Shown: positions 25,536 to 36,099 of the stretch, piece by piece
Position numbering within the stretch: the first letter of the stretch is position 1
Layout of the letters: the number at the start of each line of letters is the position of its first letter
Assembly (NCBI GenBank): GCA_024709955.1
Contig: JANJVS010000136.1
Coordinates: 1-40,138, forward strand
From: Rhodocyclaceae bacterium
GTDB lineage: Bacteria > Pseudomonadota > Gammaproteobacteria > Burkholderiales > Rhodocyclaceae
DNA length: 40,138 bases
Direction of reading: 5' to 3'
Made by a program: the position numbers and the translations under genes
Notes under the pieces: model-generated
What the model saw: only the letters and a program-made list of their open reading frames with translations
Database searches by the model: none
What the model was told of the DNA's origin: nothing

Positions 25536-25903
25536 ACTCGCAGCAATTCGATGACGCCGAGCAGTTCGAGGCGCAGCGAGAAGCCGTCCGCGGCCGGCGC
25601 CGCCGGCGCGGGGGCGGCGTGGTGCCTGCCGGCTGGCTCGTCGAGCCGGTTGCGCGCGCCGCTGATGGTGAAGCCTTCCTCGTAGAGCAACTGGCGGATG
25701 CGGCGCACCAGCAGCACCTCGTGGTGCTGGTAATAGCGCCGGTTGCCGCGCCGCTTGACTGGCTTGAGCTGGGTGAACTCCTGCTCCCAGTAGCGCAGCA
25801 CATGCGGCTTGACGCCGCACAGTTCGCTCACCTCGCCGATCGTGAAATAGCGCTTGGCGGGGATCGGCGGCAGTTCGGTCTTATCCGGGCTGGAGGTGGT
25901 CAT
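25532..25903 (-). CDS. MerR-family regulator downstream of ihfA
   Basis: Protein of 123 aa with a MerR winged-helix DNA-binding domain: [23 protein letters not shown], then the second wing [25 protein letters not shown]. The remaining 40 residues are Ala/Pro-rich and contain no metal-binding cysteines, so it is not a metal sensor of the classic type. Its start at 25903 lies 23 bp inside the ihfA end. This ihfA-merR order is common in betaproteobacteria. The target genes are unknown. Confidence 0.88.
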   Translation of the reverse strand: MTTSSPDKTELPPIPAKRYFTIGEVSELCGVKPHVLRYWEQEFTQLKPVKRRGNRRYYQHHEVLLVRRIRQLLYEEGFTISGARNRLDEPAGRHHAAPAPAAPAADGFSLRLELLGVIELLRV

Positions 25904-26189
25904 GCGCCGTGGTCTCGACGATGGACTTCAGTTTGTGGCTGGCGTGGAAAGTGACCACGCGGCGGGCGGTGATCGGAATTTCCTCGCCGGTCTTGGGATT
26001 GCGTCCCGGACGCTGCGGCTTGTCACGCAGCTGGAAGTTGCCGAAGCCGGAAAGCTTGACGCTGTCGCCCCTTTCGAGGGCAGTGCGCACTTCCTCGAAG
26101 AAGGCCTCGACCATGTCCTTGGCTTCGCGCTTGTTCAGGCCAACCTTCTCGAAAAGAAGATCCGCCAGTTCCGCCTTGGTTATCGTCAT
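25881..26189 (-). CDS. ihfA: Integration host factor, alpha subunit
   Basis: Protein of 102 aa that, with IhfB, bends DNA sharply and shapes promoters, replication origins and recombination sites. Seen: [20 protein letters not shown], the beta-arm with [14 protein letters not shown] (proline tip) and [11 protein letters not shown]. The ATG at 26189 is 10 bp after the pheT stop and is preceded by AAGGATCAGGA. The pheT-ihfA order is the classic one. Confidence 0.96.
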   Translation of the reverse strand: MTITKAELADLLFEKVGLNKREAKDMVEAFFEEVRTALERGDSVKLSGFGNFQLRDKPQRPGRNPKTGEEIPITARRVVTFHASHKLKSIVETTAHDHLQPG

Positions 26190-26199
26190 GTCCTGATCC

Positions 26200-28578
26200 T
26201 TATCCGCGCAACACCGCGCCGAAGCGCTCGGTGGCCACCTGCAGCAACTGGGCAACCGCCGTGTCGGCATCGTCGTCCGCCAGAGTTTTTTGAGTATCTT
26301 GCATCACCACGCGAAACGCAAGGCTTTTGCTTTCCGGCGCGATGCCCTTGCCCTGATAGACGTCGAACAGCCGGATTTCGCGCACGTAGGCAGGCGCGGC
26401 GGCACGCAGGGCGTCCTGCAGTTCCTGCACAGCGCACTGTTGCGGCAACACCAAGGCGATATCGCGGGTCACGGCAGGGAAGCGCGAAGCCTCCCGGTAG
26501 GCAGGCAGCGGCGCGGCCAGCAGCGCGGCCAGATCCACTTCGAAGACCACGGCGGGCGCCGTCAGCTCGTACTTCTGGTGCCAGCGCGGATGGATCTCGC
26601 CGATCACACCGAGAGTCACGCCGTCAAGCAGCACCGTGGCCGCGCGGCCGGGATGCAGGGCGGGATGGTTGACGCGCTCGAAGCGCAGGTTGCGCGGCGC
26701 GAACAAGGCTTCGAGGTCGCCCTTGACGTCGTAGAAATCGGCATTGCGCGTCGGCGCGCCCCATTGTTCCGACAAAGCCGGACCGGCAGCCAGGGCGGCG
26801 ATGCGCAACGGCTGGCGATGGCCGGTGCCGTCAGCCATGGCCGCCTCCGGCAGGAAGCAGCGCCCGAGCTCGAAGAGGCGCACGCGCTCGGCCTGGCGCT
26901 TGAGGTTACCGACCAGCGCGCCGACCAGGCCACCGATCAGGCTGCTGCGCATCACGCCCATCTGGCTGGCGATCGGGTTGGCGAGACGTATCGGCGCGGC
27001 GTTGGCGGCGAAATCCGCCTCCCAGGCGGCCTCGACGAAGCTGTAGTTCACGACCTCGTGGTAGCCGCGCTCGGCGAGCAGGCGGCGCGCCTGCATCGGC
27101 GTCCGGCGCGCCTCGGGTAGCGGCATCATCTCGACGCGCGCCGTCGGCGGCGGCGCCGGAATGTTGTCGTAGCCGTGCAGGCGGGCGATCTCCTCGATCA
27201 GGTCCTCTTCGATCGCGATATCGAAGCGGTGCGAGGGCGGCGTGACAACCAGTTCGTCGGCCTTGCGTTCATAGGGGAAGCCAAGGCCGGCGACAAGCTT
27301 TTCGATTTGGTCGTGGGCAAGCCCGATCCCGATCACCTTGGCAGCCCTGCTCATGCGCAGACGCACCGGGGCGCGCAGCGGCAGATGCGCGGGCTCGGCG
27401 GCCTCGACCACCGGGCCGGGCTGGCCGCCGCAGATGTCGAGGATGAGTTGGGTTGCGCGTTCGATGGCGCTGCGTTGCAGTTCGAAATCGACGCCGCGCT
27501 CGTAGCGGTAGGAGGCGTCGGAGCTGAAGCCGAGGGCGCGCGCCTTGCCGGCGATGGCCTCGGGCGCGAAGAAGGCGCATTCGAGGAACAGGTCGGTGGT
27601 CGCGTCGTTGATGCCCGAATGCTCGCCGCCCATGATGCCGGCCAGCGCCAGGGCCCTGGCCTCGTCGGCAATCAGCGCGGTGTCGGCCGTCGGCGTGACA
27701 GTCTGCTCGTTGAGCAGCAGCAGTTGTTCGCCGGGCCGCGGAAGGCGCACATGGATCGCGCCCTGCAACTCGGCGTCGTCAAAGGCATGCAGCGGTTGGC
27801 CGAGTTCGAGCATCACGTAGTTGGTGACATCCACCAGCGCCGAGATCGAACGCACGCCGCAGCGCTCGATGCGCCGCTTCATCCATTCCGGCGTCGGTGC
27901 CTTGGCATTCACGCCGCGCACGATGCGCCCGCAGTAGCGCGGGCAGACGGCCGGCGCGTCGAGCACGATGGCGCGCGTGTCCTGGATGGACGCGGCGACG
28001 GGCGTCGCCTGCGGCAGCGTCAGCGGCGCGCCGGTCAGCGCCGCCACCTCGCGCGCGATGCCGACCAGCGACAGGCAGTCGGCACGGTTCGGCGTGAGCT
28101 TGAGGGTGATCAGGTTGTCGTCGAGACCGAGATAGGCGCGGATGTTCTGGCCGATCGGCGCGTCGACCGGCAGCGGCAGCAGGCCGCCGTGGTCGTCGGA
28201 CAGGCCGAGCTCGCGGGCGGAGCAGAGCATGCCGAAGCTCTCGATGCCGCGCACCTTGGCCTTCTTGATCTCGATGCCGGGCAGCTTGGCGCCGACCAGC
28301 GCGCAGGGCACGACCATATCGGCGGCGACGTTGGGGGCGCCGCAGACGATCTGCAGCACGCCGTGCTCGCCGGTATCGACCTTGCAGAGCTTGAGCTTGT
28401 CGGCGTCGGGATGCTTCTCCACGGACAGCACGCGGGCGACGACGACGCTGGAAAAGTCGGCGCTGGCGGGACGGTTCTCCTCGACCTCGAGGCCGGCCAT
28501 GGTCAGCAGATGGCAGAGTTCATCGGTGGACAGCGGCGGATTGACGAGGGCGCGCAGCCAGGATTCGGGGAATTGCAT
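26200..28578 (-). CDS. pheT: Phenylalanyl-tRNA synthetase, beta subunit
   Basis: Protein of 792 aa, the usual bacterial length. It starts [14 protein letters not shown], has the tRNA-binding-like fold ([23 protein letters not shown]), the B3/B4 editing region (about 210-400, including RYERGVDF), B5, and a C-terminal anticodon-binding ferredoxin fold ([14 protein letters not shown]). With PheS it charges tRNA-Phe. The start is 13 bp after the pheS stop. The stretch [11 protein letters not shown] (about 34-44) is encoded by a match to the dispersed repeat, yet the protein keeps its normal spacing there. Confidence 0.97.
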   Translation of the reverse strand: MQFPESWLRALVNPPLSTDELCHLLTMAGLEVEENRPASADFSSVVVARVLSVEKHPDADKLKLCKVDTGEHGVLQIVCGAPNVAADMVVPCALVGAKLPGIEIKKAKVRGIESFGMLCSARELGLSDDHGGLLPLPVDAPIGQNIRAYLGLDDNLITLKLTPNRADCLSLVGIAREVAALTGAPLTLPQATPVAASIQDTRAIVLDAPAVCPRYCGRIVRGVNAKAPTPEWMKRRIERCGVRSISALVDVTNYVMLELGQPLHAFDDAELQGAIHVRLPRPGEQLLLLNEQTVTPTADTALIADEARALALAGIMGGEHSGINDATTDLFLECAFFAPEAIAGKARALGFSSDASYRYERGVDFELQRSAIERATQLILDICGGQPGPVVEAAEPAHLPLRAPVRLRMSRAAKVIGIGLAHDQIEKLVAGLGFPYERKADELVVTPPSHRFDIAIEEDLIEEIARLHGYDNIPAPPPTARVEMMPLPEARRTPMQARRLLAERGYHEVVNYSFVEAAWEADFAANAAPIRLANPIASQMGVMRSSLIGGLVGALVGNLKRQAERVRLFELGRCFLPEAAMADGTGHRQPLRIAALAAGPALSEQWGAPTRNADFYDVKGDLEALFAPRNLRFERVNHPALHPGRAATVLLDGVTLGVIGEIHPRWHQKYELTAPAVVFEVDLAALLAAPLPAYREASRFPAVTRDIALVLPQQCAVQELQDALRAAAPAYVREIRLFDVYQGKGIAPESKSLAFRVVMQDTQKTLADDDADTAVAQLLQVATERFGAVLRG
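28452..28475 (+). repeat. Dispersed repeat, copy H, inside pheT
   Basis: It begins AAAAGTCGGCG and ends GGCGGGACGGTT, essentially consensus. It is antisense to pheT and translated as NRPASADFS near the PheT N-terminus. Alignment by eye with E. coli PheT shows no extra residues, so the repeat seems to have replaced rather than lengthened the native segment. Confidence 0.7.
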
Positions 28579-28591
28579 GGCGGCTTCAGCC

Positions 28592-29674
<1,083 letters not shown>

Positions 29675-29705
29675 TCAACCACCCCTTTGCAGGGGCCTAA
29701 AGCCA

Positions 29706-29740
29706 GAAAGGCCGCCCCGTACGAAACCGAGCGGCCTTTC
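29706..29740 (-). terminator. Hairpin after rplT (terminator or attenuator before pheS)
   Basis: A perfect 10-bp stem GAAAGGCCGC (29706-29715) and GCGGCCTTTC (29731-29740) with a 15-base loop, beginning 19 bp after the rplT stop on the minus strand. The following bases (TGGCTTT) are only weakly U-rich, so termination is probably partial. A smaller CCCCT/AGGGG hairpin lies at 29682-29695. Confidence 0.65.
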
Positions 29741-29758
29741 GGCTGGAGCGGCCAGTAA

Positions 29759-30118
29759 TCAGGCCGCCAGTTGCGCCTTGGCCTGGTTCGCCAGCGCGGC
29801 GAAGGCCGGCTTGTCGAAGACGGCCAGGTCGGCCAGCACCTTGCGGTCCACCTCGATGGATGCCTTCTTCAGGCCGTTCATCAGGGTGCTGTACTTCATG
29901 CCCAACTCGCGGGCGGCCGCGTTGATACGGGCGATCCACAGGGCACGGAACTGACGCTTTCTTTGACGACGGTCACGATACTGGTACTGACCGGCTTTCA
30001 TCACCGCTTCTTTGGCGATGCGATAGACGGTCGAGCGACGGCCGCGGTAGCCCTTGGCCTGATCGAGAATTTTCTTGTGGCGCGCGCGCGCCGTTACACC
30101 GCGTTTGACTCTTGGCAT
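29759..30118 (-). CDS. rplT: Ribosomal protein bL20
   Basis: Protein of 119 aa, the standard length. The highly basic N-terminus [18 protein letters not shown], the central [24 protein letters not shown] and [19 protein letters not shown] are family hallmarks. It is needed early in 50S assembly and in many bacteria represses its own operon. It is 16 bp downstream of rpmI in the infC-rpmI-rplT operon. Confidence 0.98.
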   Translation of the reverse strand: MPRVKRGVTARARHKKILDQAKGYRGRRSTVYRIAKEAVMKAGQYQYRDRRQRKRQFRALWIARINAAARELGMKYSTLMNGLKKASIEVDRKVLADLAVFDKPAFAALANQAKAQLAA

Positions 30119-30134
30119 GGTGGCGTCTCCTTAC

Positions 30135-30332
30135 TTAACCGTTGGGCAACATGGCGCGGATGGACTTGGCGTCCGACTCGTGCACGGTCTGCATACCGCG
30201 CAACTGGCGCTTGCTCTTGGTGGTTTTCTTGGTGAGGATGTGGCGCTTGAACGCGCACGCACGCTTGATGCTGCCGGACCCACGCACTTTGAAGCGCTTG
30301 GCGGCACCACTCTTCGTCTTCATCTTCGGCAT
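30135..30332 (-). CDS. rpmI: Ribosomal protein bL35
   Basis: Protein of 65 aa beginning [16 protein letters not shown] and ending SIRAMLPNG, the standard bL35 sequence. AAAGGAGAT upstream of the ATG at 30332 is a strong ribosome site. It lies between infC and rplT. Confidence 0.97.
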   Translation of the reverse strand: MPKMKTKSGAAKRFKVRGSGSIKRACAFKRHILTKKTTKSKRQLRGMQTVHESDAKSIRAMLPNG

Positions 30333-30358
30333 CGAAGATCTCCTTTTACATGTCTGCC

Positions 30359-30373
30359 AGGTGGCTCCCACCT
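30359..30373 (-). promoter_or_regulatory. Hairpin in the infC-rpmI gap, possible L20 operator element
   Basis: A short stem AGGTGG/CCACCT with a 3-base loop lies 27 bp before the rpmI start, in a 123-bp gap. In E. coli the rpmI-rplT messenger is controlled by L20 binding at this place in the operon. Whether this hairpin is part of such an operator is not shown by the sequence alone. Confidence 0.3.
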
Positions 30374-30455
30374 CGGGAACACTTGATGACCTGCAGCCAC
30401 TTCTGTTCGCCCCGCCCCATGCAACCAGCGGCGTTGCGAAACTCCTGCCAGCCGC

Positions 30456-30983
30456 TCAGTGCGGCTTTTTCTTCGATGGCGCCAGCACCATGATCAACTG
30501 CCGGCCTTCCATCTTGGGAAACTGTTCGACCACTGCCTGCTGCTCCAGATCGGTCTTGATCCGTTCCAGCACGCGCATGCCGATTTCCTGGTGAGCCATC
30601 TCCCGCCCACGGAAGCGCAAGGTGATTTTCGCCTTGTCGCCTTCCTGCAAGAACTTCACGACGTTGCGCATCTTGATCTGATAGTCGTTCTCGTCCGTAC
30701 CCGGGCGGAACTTGACTTCCTTGACCTCGACGACCTTCTGTTTCTTCTTGGCCTCGGCCAGGCGCTTGGCCTCCTGGTACTTGAACTTGCCGAAGTCCAT
30801 CAGACGACAGACGGGCGGCTGTGCCATCGGCGCGATCTCGACCAGATCGACTGCGGCCTCCTCGGCCATCTGCAGTGCCTGGCGAGACGTGAAAATACCG
30901 AGCTGCTCGCCTTCCACCCCGATCAAACGAATCTCGGGGGCCGTGATTTCTTCATTGACGCGCTGCGTCTTATCCTGGGCTAT
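30456..30983 (-). CDS. infC: Translation initiation factor IF-3, probable AUA start
   Basis: Protein of about 175 aa. The N-domain shows [24 protein letters not shown], then the basic linker [17 protein letters not shown], then the C-domain [23 protein letters not shown] and ending APSKKKPH. It binds 30S and rejects wrong initiator codons. No ATG or GTG suits the N-terminus. ATA at 30983 is preceded at 9 bp by GGAG and gives (M)[12 protein letters not shown], matching relatives. The only in-frame alternatives are a TTG at 30998 and an ATT at 30992, both badly spaced from the ribosome site. IF-3 genes are known to use rare start codons for autoregulation. The start lies 30 bp after the thrS stop. 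Confidence 0.93.
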   Translation of the reverse strand: MAQDKTQRVNEEITAPEIRLIGVEGEQLGIFTSRQALQMAEEAAVDLVEIAPMAQPPVCRLMDFGKFKYQEAKRLAEAKKKQKVVEVKEVKFRPGTDENDYQIKMRNVVKFLQEGDKAKITLRFRGREMAHQEIGMRVLERIKTDLEQQAVVEQFPKMEGRQLIMVLAPSKKKPH

Positions 30984-31013
30984 GGCTCGAATCTCCAAAA
31001 AATCAACAAAAAA

Positions 31014-32927
31014 TCAAGTCGCTACGCCCTTGCTGCTGCGTTCCTGCAACAGGCGCTCAATCAATGCATCCGGGGACATTGGCCCGAGATCCTGATTGCC
31101 TCGGGCACGCAAGGCGACCAACCCAGCGGCCTTTTCCTTGTCGCCGACGACGACGAGATAGGGCCGCTTCAACACGCTATGTTCCCGGATTTTATAGTTA
31201 ATCTTCTCGCCACGCAAATCGCAGTCGACGCGCAGGCCGGCATCGCGCAACATTTTCGCCACACTCTCGGCATAGTCCGCTTGGGCTTCGGAGATGTTCA
31301 TCACGACCGCCTGCACCGGGCTCAGCCAGAGCGGCAGGGCGCCGGCGTGGTTTTCGATCAGGATGCCGATGAAGCGCTCCAGCGAACCCAGGATGGCACG
31401 GTGCAGCATCACCGGCGTATGCCGCGCGTTGTCCTCGCCGACGTATTCGGCACCGAGGCGGCCGGGCATCGAGAAGTCCACCTGCATCGTGCCGCACTGC
31501 CAGGAACGGCCGATGGCGTCCTTGATGTGGAACTCGATCTTCGGACCGTAGAAGGCGCCTTCGCCGGGCAATTCGGTCCACTCGAGACCGGAGGCGGTGA
31601 GGCCGGCGCGCAGCGCGGCCTCTGCCTTGTCCCACAGCGCGTCGTCGCCAACGCGGCTCTCCGGCCGCAGCGCCAGCTTGACGGCGACGTCGGCGAAGCC
31701 GAAGTCCGCGTAAACCTTGCGCACCAGATCGTTGAAGGCGGTCACCTCGGGCTGGATCTGGTCCTCGGTGCAGAAGATGTGGCCGTCGTCCTGGGTGAAG
31801 CCGCGCACGCGCATCACGCCGTGCAGCGCGCCCGAGGGCTCGTTGCGGTGGCAGGAACCGAATTCGCCGTAGCGCAGCGGCAGGTCACGATAGGAGCGCA
31901 CGTCGGTGTTGAAGATCTGCACGTGGCCGGGACAGTTCATCGGCTTCACCGCGTAGTCGCGCTTCTCCGACTCGGTGGTGAACATGTTGTCCTTGTAATG
32001 CTCCCAGTGGCCCGACTTCTCCCACAGGCTGCGGTCGAGGATCTGCGGGCAGCGCACTTCCTGGTAGCCGTTGTCGCGATAGACGCGGCGCATGTACTGC
32101 TCGATCTCCTGCCAAACCGTCCAGCCGTGCGGATGCCAGAACACCAGGCCGGGCGCCTCGTCCTGCAGGTGGAACAAGTCGAGCTGCTTGCCGAGCTTGC
32201 GGTGGTCGCGCTTCTCGGCCTCTTCGAGCATGTGCAGATAGGCGTCGAGATCCTCTTTCTTCGCCCAGGCAGTGCCATACACGCGCTGCAGCTGCTCGTT
32301 CTTCGAGTCGCCGCGCCAGTAGGCGCCCGCCACCTTCATGAGCTTGAAGTGCTTGAGTCTGCCGGTGGAGGGAACGTGGGGACCGCGGCAGAGGTCGATG
32401 AAATCGCCCTCGCGGTAGAGCGAAACGTCTTCGCCGGCCGGGATCGACTCGATGAGCTCGGCCTTGTATTTCTCGCCGATGGACTTGAAGAATTCGATCG
32501 CCTTGTCGCGCGGCCAGACTTCGCGCGTGACGGGAAAATCCTTCTTCGCCAGCTCGGCCATGCGCTTCTCGATGGCCGCGAGATCCTCGGGCGTGAAGGG
32601 CTTGCAGGCGAAGTCGTAGTAGAAGCCGTTGTCGATCACCGGGCCGATGGTCACCTGGGCATCGGGAAACAACTCCTTGACCGCGTAAGCCAGCAGGTGG
32701 GCGGTCGAATGCCGGATGATTTCGAGACCATCGGCATCCTTGTCGGTGACGATCGCGACCTGCGCGTCGGTCTCGATGCGATGGGAGGTATCGACGAGCC
32801 GGCCGTCGACCCGACCGGCGAGCGCCGCCTTGGCGAGGCCGGCGCCAATCGAGGCGGCAACCTCCGCCACCGTCAACGGTTGAGGATATTCGCGACGCGA
32901 ACCATCGGGCAGCGTAATCACCGGCAT
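31014..32927 (-). CDS. thrS: Threonyl-tRNA synthetase
   Basis: Protein of 637 aa: TGS domain (1-65, [20 protein letters not shown]), N2 editing domain with [17 protein letters not shown] and [12 protein letters not shown], then the class II catalytic core with the zinc cysteine in [10 protein letters not shown], motif 2 [23 protein letters not shown], and an anticodon-binding C-terminus. It charges tRNA-Thr and clears misloaded serine. The ATG at 32927 has GGAG 8 bp before it, and that ribosome site directly abuts the U-tract of an upstream terminator-like hairpin. Confidence 0.97.
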   Translation of the reverse strand: MPVITLPDGSRREYPQPLTVAEVAASIGAGLAKAALAGRVDGRLVDTSHRIETDAQVAIVTDKDADGLEIIRHSTAHLLAYAVKELFPDAQVTIGPVIDNGFYYDFACKPFTPEDLAAIEKRMAELAKKDFPVTREVWPRDKAIEFFKSIGEKYKAELIESIPAGEDVSLYREGDFIDLCRGPHVPSTGRLKHFKLMKVAGAYWRGDSKNEQLQRVYGTAWAKKEDLDAYLHMLEEAEKRDHRKLGKQLDLFHLQDEAPGLVFWHPHGWTVWQEIEQYMRRVYRDNGYQEVRCPQILDRSLWEKSGHWEHYKDNMFTTESEKRDYAVKPMNCPGHVQIFNTDVRSYRDLPLRYGEFGSCHRNEPSGALHGVMRVRGFTQDDGHIFCTEDQIQPEVTAFNDLVRKVYADFGFADVAVKLALRPESRVGDDALWDKAEAALRAGLTASGLEWTELPGEGAFYGPKIEFHIKDAIGRSWQCGTMQVDFSMPGRLGAEYVGEDNARHTPVMLHRAILGSLERFIGILIENHAGALPLWLSPVQAVVMNISEAQADYAESVAKMLRDAGLRVDCDLRGEKINYKIREHSVLKRPYLVVVGDKEKAAGLVALRARGNQDLGPMSPDALIERLLQERSSKGVAT

Positions 32928-32939
32928 GAGCAATACTCC

Positions 32940-33020
32940 AAAAACGAACAGGGCACCCGATCACTCAGGCGCCCTGTTCCGGGTACTTTCCGAACAGGAC
33001 GATTTGCGCGCCCTGCTCGG
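32940..33020 (-). terminator. Two competing hairpins with U-tract before thrS
   Basis: On the minus strand, hairpin 1 pairs CCGAGCAGG with CCTGTTCGG (33012-33020 and 32990-32998, one G-U pair). Hairpin 2 pairs GAACAGGGC with GCCCTGTTC (32946-32954 and 32971-32979, plus two more pairs) and runs into TTTTT (32940-32944). The second arm of hairpin 1 can instead pair with the first arm of hairpin 2 over 7 bp. This is the layout of an attenuator, but it may simply be the end of the tRNA transcript with readthrough. Confidence 0.7.
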
Positions 33021-33028
33021 CTATGTGT

Positions 33029-33105
33029 TGGCGGAGTGGACGGGACTCGAACCCGCGACCCCCGGCGTGACAGGCCGGTATTCTAACCAACTGAACTACC
33101 ACTCC
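33029..33105 (-). tRNA. tRNA-Asp (anticodon GTC)
   Basis: A 77-nt minus-strand tRNA with encoded CCA. The acceptor stem is GGAGTGG/CCACTCC with discriminator G, the anticodon loop CTGTCAC carries GTC, and the T-arm contains GTTCGAACC. It is the third tRNA of a cluster that leads into thrS. Confidence 0.96.
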
Positions 33106-33108
33106 AAG

Positions 33109-33136
33109 CGCCTGCCGATGATAGCACCGGCAGGCG
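33109..33136 (-). other. Spacer hairpin between tRNA-Glu and tRNA-Asp
   Basis: A perfect 9-bp stem CGCCTGCCG/CGGCAGGCG with a 10-base loop fills most of the 39-bp spacer. There is no U-tract after it, so it is more likely a processing signal for tRNA maturation than a terminator. Confidence 0.55.
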
Positions 33137-33144
33137 GTAAAACC

Positions 33145-33220
33145 TGGCGTCCCCACGGGGATTCGAACCCCGGTTCACACCGTGAAAGGGTGTTGTCCTA
33201 GGCCTCTAGACGATAGGGAC
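33145..33220 (-). tRNA. tRNA-Glu (anticodon TTC)
   Basis: A 76-nt minus-strand tRNA with encoded CCA. The acceptor stem is GTCCCTA paired with TGGGGAC, the anticodon loop CTTTCAC carries TTC, and the T-arm has GTTCGAATC. It lies 7 bp after tRNA-Ala and is surely processed from the same transcript. Confidence 0.96.
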
Positions 33221-33227
33221 TTCGTCT

Positions 33228-33303
<76 letters not shown>

Positions 33304-33317
33304 AAAAGAGAGGCCGC

Positions 33318-33376
33318 ATTATATGGAGACACGGGACATGTGTAAACAACTTCCGCGAAAATTTTTAAAAAATTTT
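33318..33376 (-). promoter_or_regulatory. Strong promoter with UP element for the tRNA-Ala-Glu-Asp cluster
   Basis: TATAAT (33318-33323) and TTTACA (33341-33346) are separated by exactly 17 bp. A GC-rich discriminator (GCGGCC) follows, as at stringently controlled stable-RNA promoters. The AT run at 33358-33376 (AAAATTTTTAAAAAATTTT on the plus strand) falls at about -47 to -65, where an UP element should be. It overlaps the last codons and stop of the FAD oxidase gene. Confidence 0.85.
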
Positions 33377-34765
33377 GCCGGGGTTCATCCGGTTATGCGG
33401 ATCGAATGCTCGCTTCAGCGCGCGCATCAGTTCCATCTCGACAGCACTCTTGTAGCGCGGCAGCTCGTCGCGCTTCAACTGGCCGAGGCCGTGCTCCGCC
33501 GAGATGGTGCCGCCGAGCTCATGGGCCAGATCGTGCACGATGCGATTGACGGCCGGGGTCTGGGCAATAAAGGCCGCGTTGTCCTGGGCGAGCGGCTTCG
33601 ACTGGTTGTAGTGCAGGTTGCCGTCGCCGAGATGGCCGAAGCAGACGATGCGCACATCGGGGAAGACCGCCAACAATGCGGCATCGGCGCGCGCGATGAA
33701 TTCGGGCAGGCGCGAGACCGGCACGGCGATGTCGTGCTTGATCGAGATGCCCTCGATCTTCTGTGCCTCGGATATGTTCTCGCGCAGCGCCCACAGGGCC
33801 CGTGCCTGGACCTCGCTGCGGGCGAGGGCGGCATCGCCAACCTCCCCCGCTGCGATGGCGGCGTCCAACACCTCTTCCAGGGCCGCGTCGAGATCGGATT
33901 CCATCGTGTCGGCGAGTTCGACGAGCACCTGCCATGGCGCGCGCCCGGGCAGCGGATCGCGGCTGTCCGGAATGTTCTTCAATACGAGGTCGAGCGCCGG
34001 GCGGCCGACCAGTTCGAAGGCCGTGACCCGGCCGCCGATGGTTTCGCGCAGGCGCGTCAGCAGCGCCACGGCCTGTGCCGGCGCGGCGACGGATGCCCAG
34101 GCGGTCGCCATCCGGCGCGGCCGCGAGTAAAGCTTGAGCACGGCGGCCGTGATCAGCCCGAGGGTGCCCTCGGCGCCGATGAACAGCTGCTTGAGATCGT
34201 AGCCGGTATTGTCCTTGCGCAGCCCGCGCAGGCCATCCCACAGTCGGCCGTCGGGCAGTACCACTTCGAGGCCCAGGCAGAGCTCGCGCGCGTTGCCGTA
34301 GCGCAGCACCTGCACGCCGCCGGCGTTGGTCGCCAGGTTGCCGCCGATGGTCGCCGTGCCCTCGGCGGCCAGCGACAGCGGGAACAGACGTCCGGCCTGT
34401 GCGGCCGCTTCTTGCACGGCGGCCAGCGTGCAGCCGGCCTCGACGATCATCGTGTTGTTGTCGGTGTCGATGGCGCGCACGCGGTTCAGCCGCGTCAGGC
34501 TCACCAGCACCTCGCCGCCGATCGGCGTCGCGCCGCCGCACAGGCCGGTGTTGCCACCCTGCGGCACGATGGCCACGCCCTGCGCGGCGCAGGCGCCCAC
34601 GACCGCGGCCACCTCCTGGGCCGTACCCGGCCGCACCACGCAAAGCGGCTGCCCCTGGTAACGGCCACGCCAGTCGGTACCGTAGGGCGCGATGTCGATG
34701 GATTCGGTAAGGACGTGCGGTGCGCCGACGATGGCGCGCAATTCGGCCAGAAACTCGGCGCTCAT
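33365..34765 (-). CDS. FAD-linked 2-hydroxyacid dehydrogenase (GlcD/D2HGDH-like)
   Basis: Protein of 466 aa. The N-terminal FAD-binding (PCMH) domain has [20 protein letters not shown] and [10 protein letters not shown]. The C-terminal oxidase domain has [11 protein letters not shown] and [10 protein letters not shown], whose histidines are metal ligands in D-2-hydroxyglutarate and D-lactate dehydrogenases. It oxidises a D-2-hydroxyacid and passes electrons to a quinone or flavoprotein. The start ATG at 34765 overlaps the rimO stop (ATGA), and this overlap lies inside a repeat copy. Which hydroxyacid it uses cannot be decided here. Confidence 0.9.
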   Translation of the reverse strand: MSAEFLAELRAIVGAPHVLTESIDIAPYGTDWRGRYQGQPLCVVRPGTAQEVAAVVGACAAQGVAIVPQGGNTGLCGGATPIGGEVLVSLTRLNRVRAIDTDNNTMIVEAGCTLAAVQEAAAQAGRLFPLSLAAEGTATIGGNLATNAGGVQVLRYGNARELCLGLEVVLPDGRLWDGLRGLRKDNTGYDLKQLFIGAEGTLGLITAAVLKLYSRPRRMATAWASVAAPAQAVALLTRLRETIGGRVTAFELVGRPALDLVLKNIPDSRDPLPGRAPWQVLVELADTMESDLDAALEEVLDAAIAAGEVGDAALARSEVQARALWALRENISEAQKIEGISIKHDIAVPVSRLPEFIARADAALLAVFPDVRIVCFGHLGDGNLHYNQSKPLAQDNAAFIAQTPAVNRIVHDLAHELGGTISAEHGLGQLKRDELPRYKSAVEMELMRALKRAFDPHNRMNPGKIF

Positions 34766-34774
34766 GGGACGGTG
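34751..34774 (+). repeat. Dispersed repeat, copy I, across the rimO stop and oxidase start
   Basis: It begins AAACTCGGCGCT and ends GGGACGGTG, with CAT in place of GGC/GCC in the middle. The changed bases create the ATGA that ends rimO and starts the oxidase gene. RimO ends LATVP and the oxidase begins MSAEF, both encoded by the repeat. Confidence 0.6.
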
Positions 34775-36099
34775 GCGAGGCTGGCGTAGAGGTCGTGCAC
34801 GTCGCAGTCGTTGATGGTGACCTCGACGAACTCGCCGATTTCCAGATCGTGGCCGTCGTCGATATAGACCAGGCCGTCGATGTCCGGCGCGTCGCCTTCG
34901 CTGCGCGCGATCGCACCCTCTTCGTCGATGTCATCCACCAGCACAGTCAGGGTGCGGCCGATCTTGGCTTCGAGGCGCTGGGTCGAGATGTCTTCCTGAT
35001 GGCGCATCAGGCGCATCTTGCGTTCCTCGCGCACCTCCTCGGGCAGCGCCCCCGGCAGGGCGTTCGCGGCCGCGCCTGCGACGGGCGAGAAGGCAAAGGC
35101 GCCGACGCGGTCGAGCTGGGCGGCGTCGAGGAAATCGAGCAGTTCGTTGAACTCGGCCTCGGTCTCGCCCGGGAAGCCGGTGATGAAGGTCGAGCGGATC
35201 GTCAGCTCGGGCACGGCCTTGCGCCAGGCGGCGATGCGGTCGAGCACCTTGTCCACGTCGCCGGGACGCTTCATCAGCTTGAGGATGCGCGGACTGGCGT
35301 GCTGGAAGGGCACGTCGAGGTAGGGCAGCAGCTTGCCTTCCGCCATCAGCGGCAGCAGGTCATCCACGCTCGGGTAGGGATAGACGTAGTGCAGGCGCAC
35401 CCAGATGCCGAGTTCGCCGAGCTCCTTGCAGAGTTCATGGAGCCGCGTCTTCACCGGCTTGCCGCCGACGAAGCCGGTGCGGTACTTGACGTCCACGCCG
35501 TAGGCGCTGGTGTCCTGGGAGATGATCAGCAGCTCGCGCACGCCGGCATCGACCAGGGTCTCGGCCTCGGCGAGCACCTCGCCGATCGGCCGCGACGCCA
35601 GGTCGCCGCGCAGGCTCGGGATGATGCAGAAGCTGCAGCGGTGGTTGCAGCCTTCGGAAATCTTCAGGTAGGCGAAATGATCCGGCGTCAGGCGGATACC
35701 CTGCGGCGGTACCAGATCGACGAAGGGATCGTGCTGCGGCGGCAGGTGGGCATGCACGGCCTCCATCACCTCGCCGAGCGCATGCGGGCCGGTGACGGCG
35801 AGCACGCTCGGGTGCCTGTCCTGGACGATGGTGCCCTTGGCGCCGAGGCAGCCGGTGACGATCACCTTGCCGTTCTCGGCGAGCGCCTCGCCGATGGCGT
35901 CGAGGGACTCCTCGACGGCGGCATCGATGAAGCCGCAGGTGTTGACGACGACGAGGTCGGCGCCGTCGTAGCTGCCTGAGATTTCGTAGCCCTCGGCGCG
36001 CAGCCGGGTGAGGATCTGCTCGGCGTCGCTCGCCGCCTTCGGGCAACCGAGCGAAACGAAGCCGACGCGGGGGATGGGTTTCTTCTTGCGGGCCGACAC
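34762..36099 (-). CDS. rimO: Ribosomal protein uS12 methylthiotransferase RimO
   Basis: Protein of 445 aa. The N-terminal UPF0004 domain has cluster ligands Cys19, Cys55 and Cys84. The radical SAM core has CNHRCSFC (Cys151, Cys155, Cys158), and a C-terminal TRAM domain follows ([16 protein letters not shown]). It adds a methylthio group to an aspartate of ribosomal protein S12. The start GTG at 36099 shares one base with the phaR stop (TAGTG), so it is coupled to the PHB regulator gene, an unrelated function. Confidence 0.95.
   Translation of the reverse strand: MSARKKKPIPRVGFVSLGCPKAASDAEQILTRLRAEGYEISGSYDGADLVVVNTCGFIDAAVEESLDAIGEALAENGKVIVTGCLGAKGTIVQDRHPSVLAVTGPHALGEVMEAVHAHLPPQHDPFVDLVPPQGIRLTPDHFAYLKISEGCNHRCSFCIIPSLRGDLASRPIGEVLAEAETLVDAGVRELLIISQDTSAYGVDVKYRTGFVGGKPVKTRLHELCKELGELGIWVRLHYVYPYPSVDDLLPLMAEGKLLPYLDVPFQHASPRILKLMKRPGDVDKVLDRIAAWRKAVPELTIRSTFITGFPGETEAEFNELLDFLDAAQLDRVGAFAFSPVAGAAANALPGALPEEVREERKMRLMRHQEDISTQRLEAKIGRTLTVLVDDIDEEGAIARSEGDAPDIDGLVYIDDGHDLEIGEFVEVTINDCDVHDLYASLATVP

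Noticed and set aside
32946-32979. T-box or other known riboswitch before thrS
   Set aside because: No T-box sequence or specifier loop is visible and the gap is only about 100 bp. A plain attenuator or terminator explains it better.
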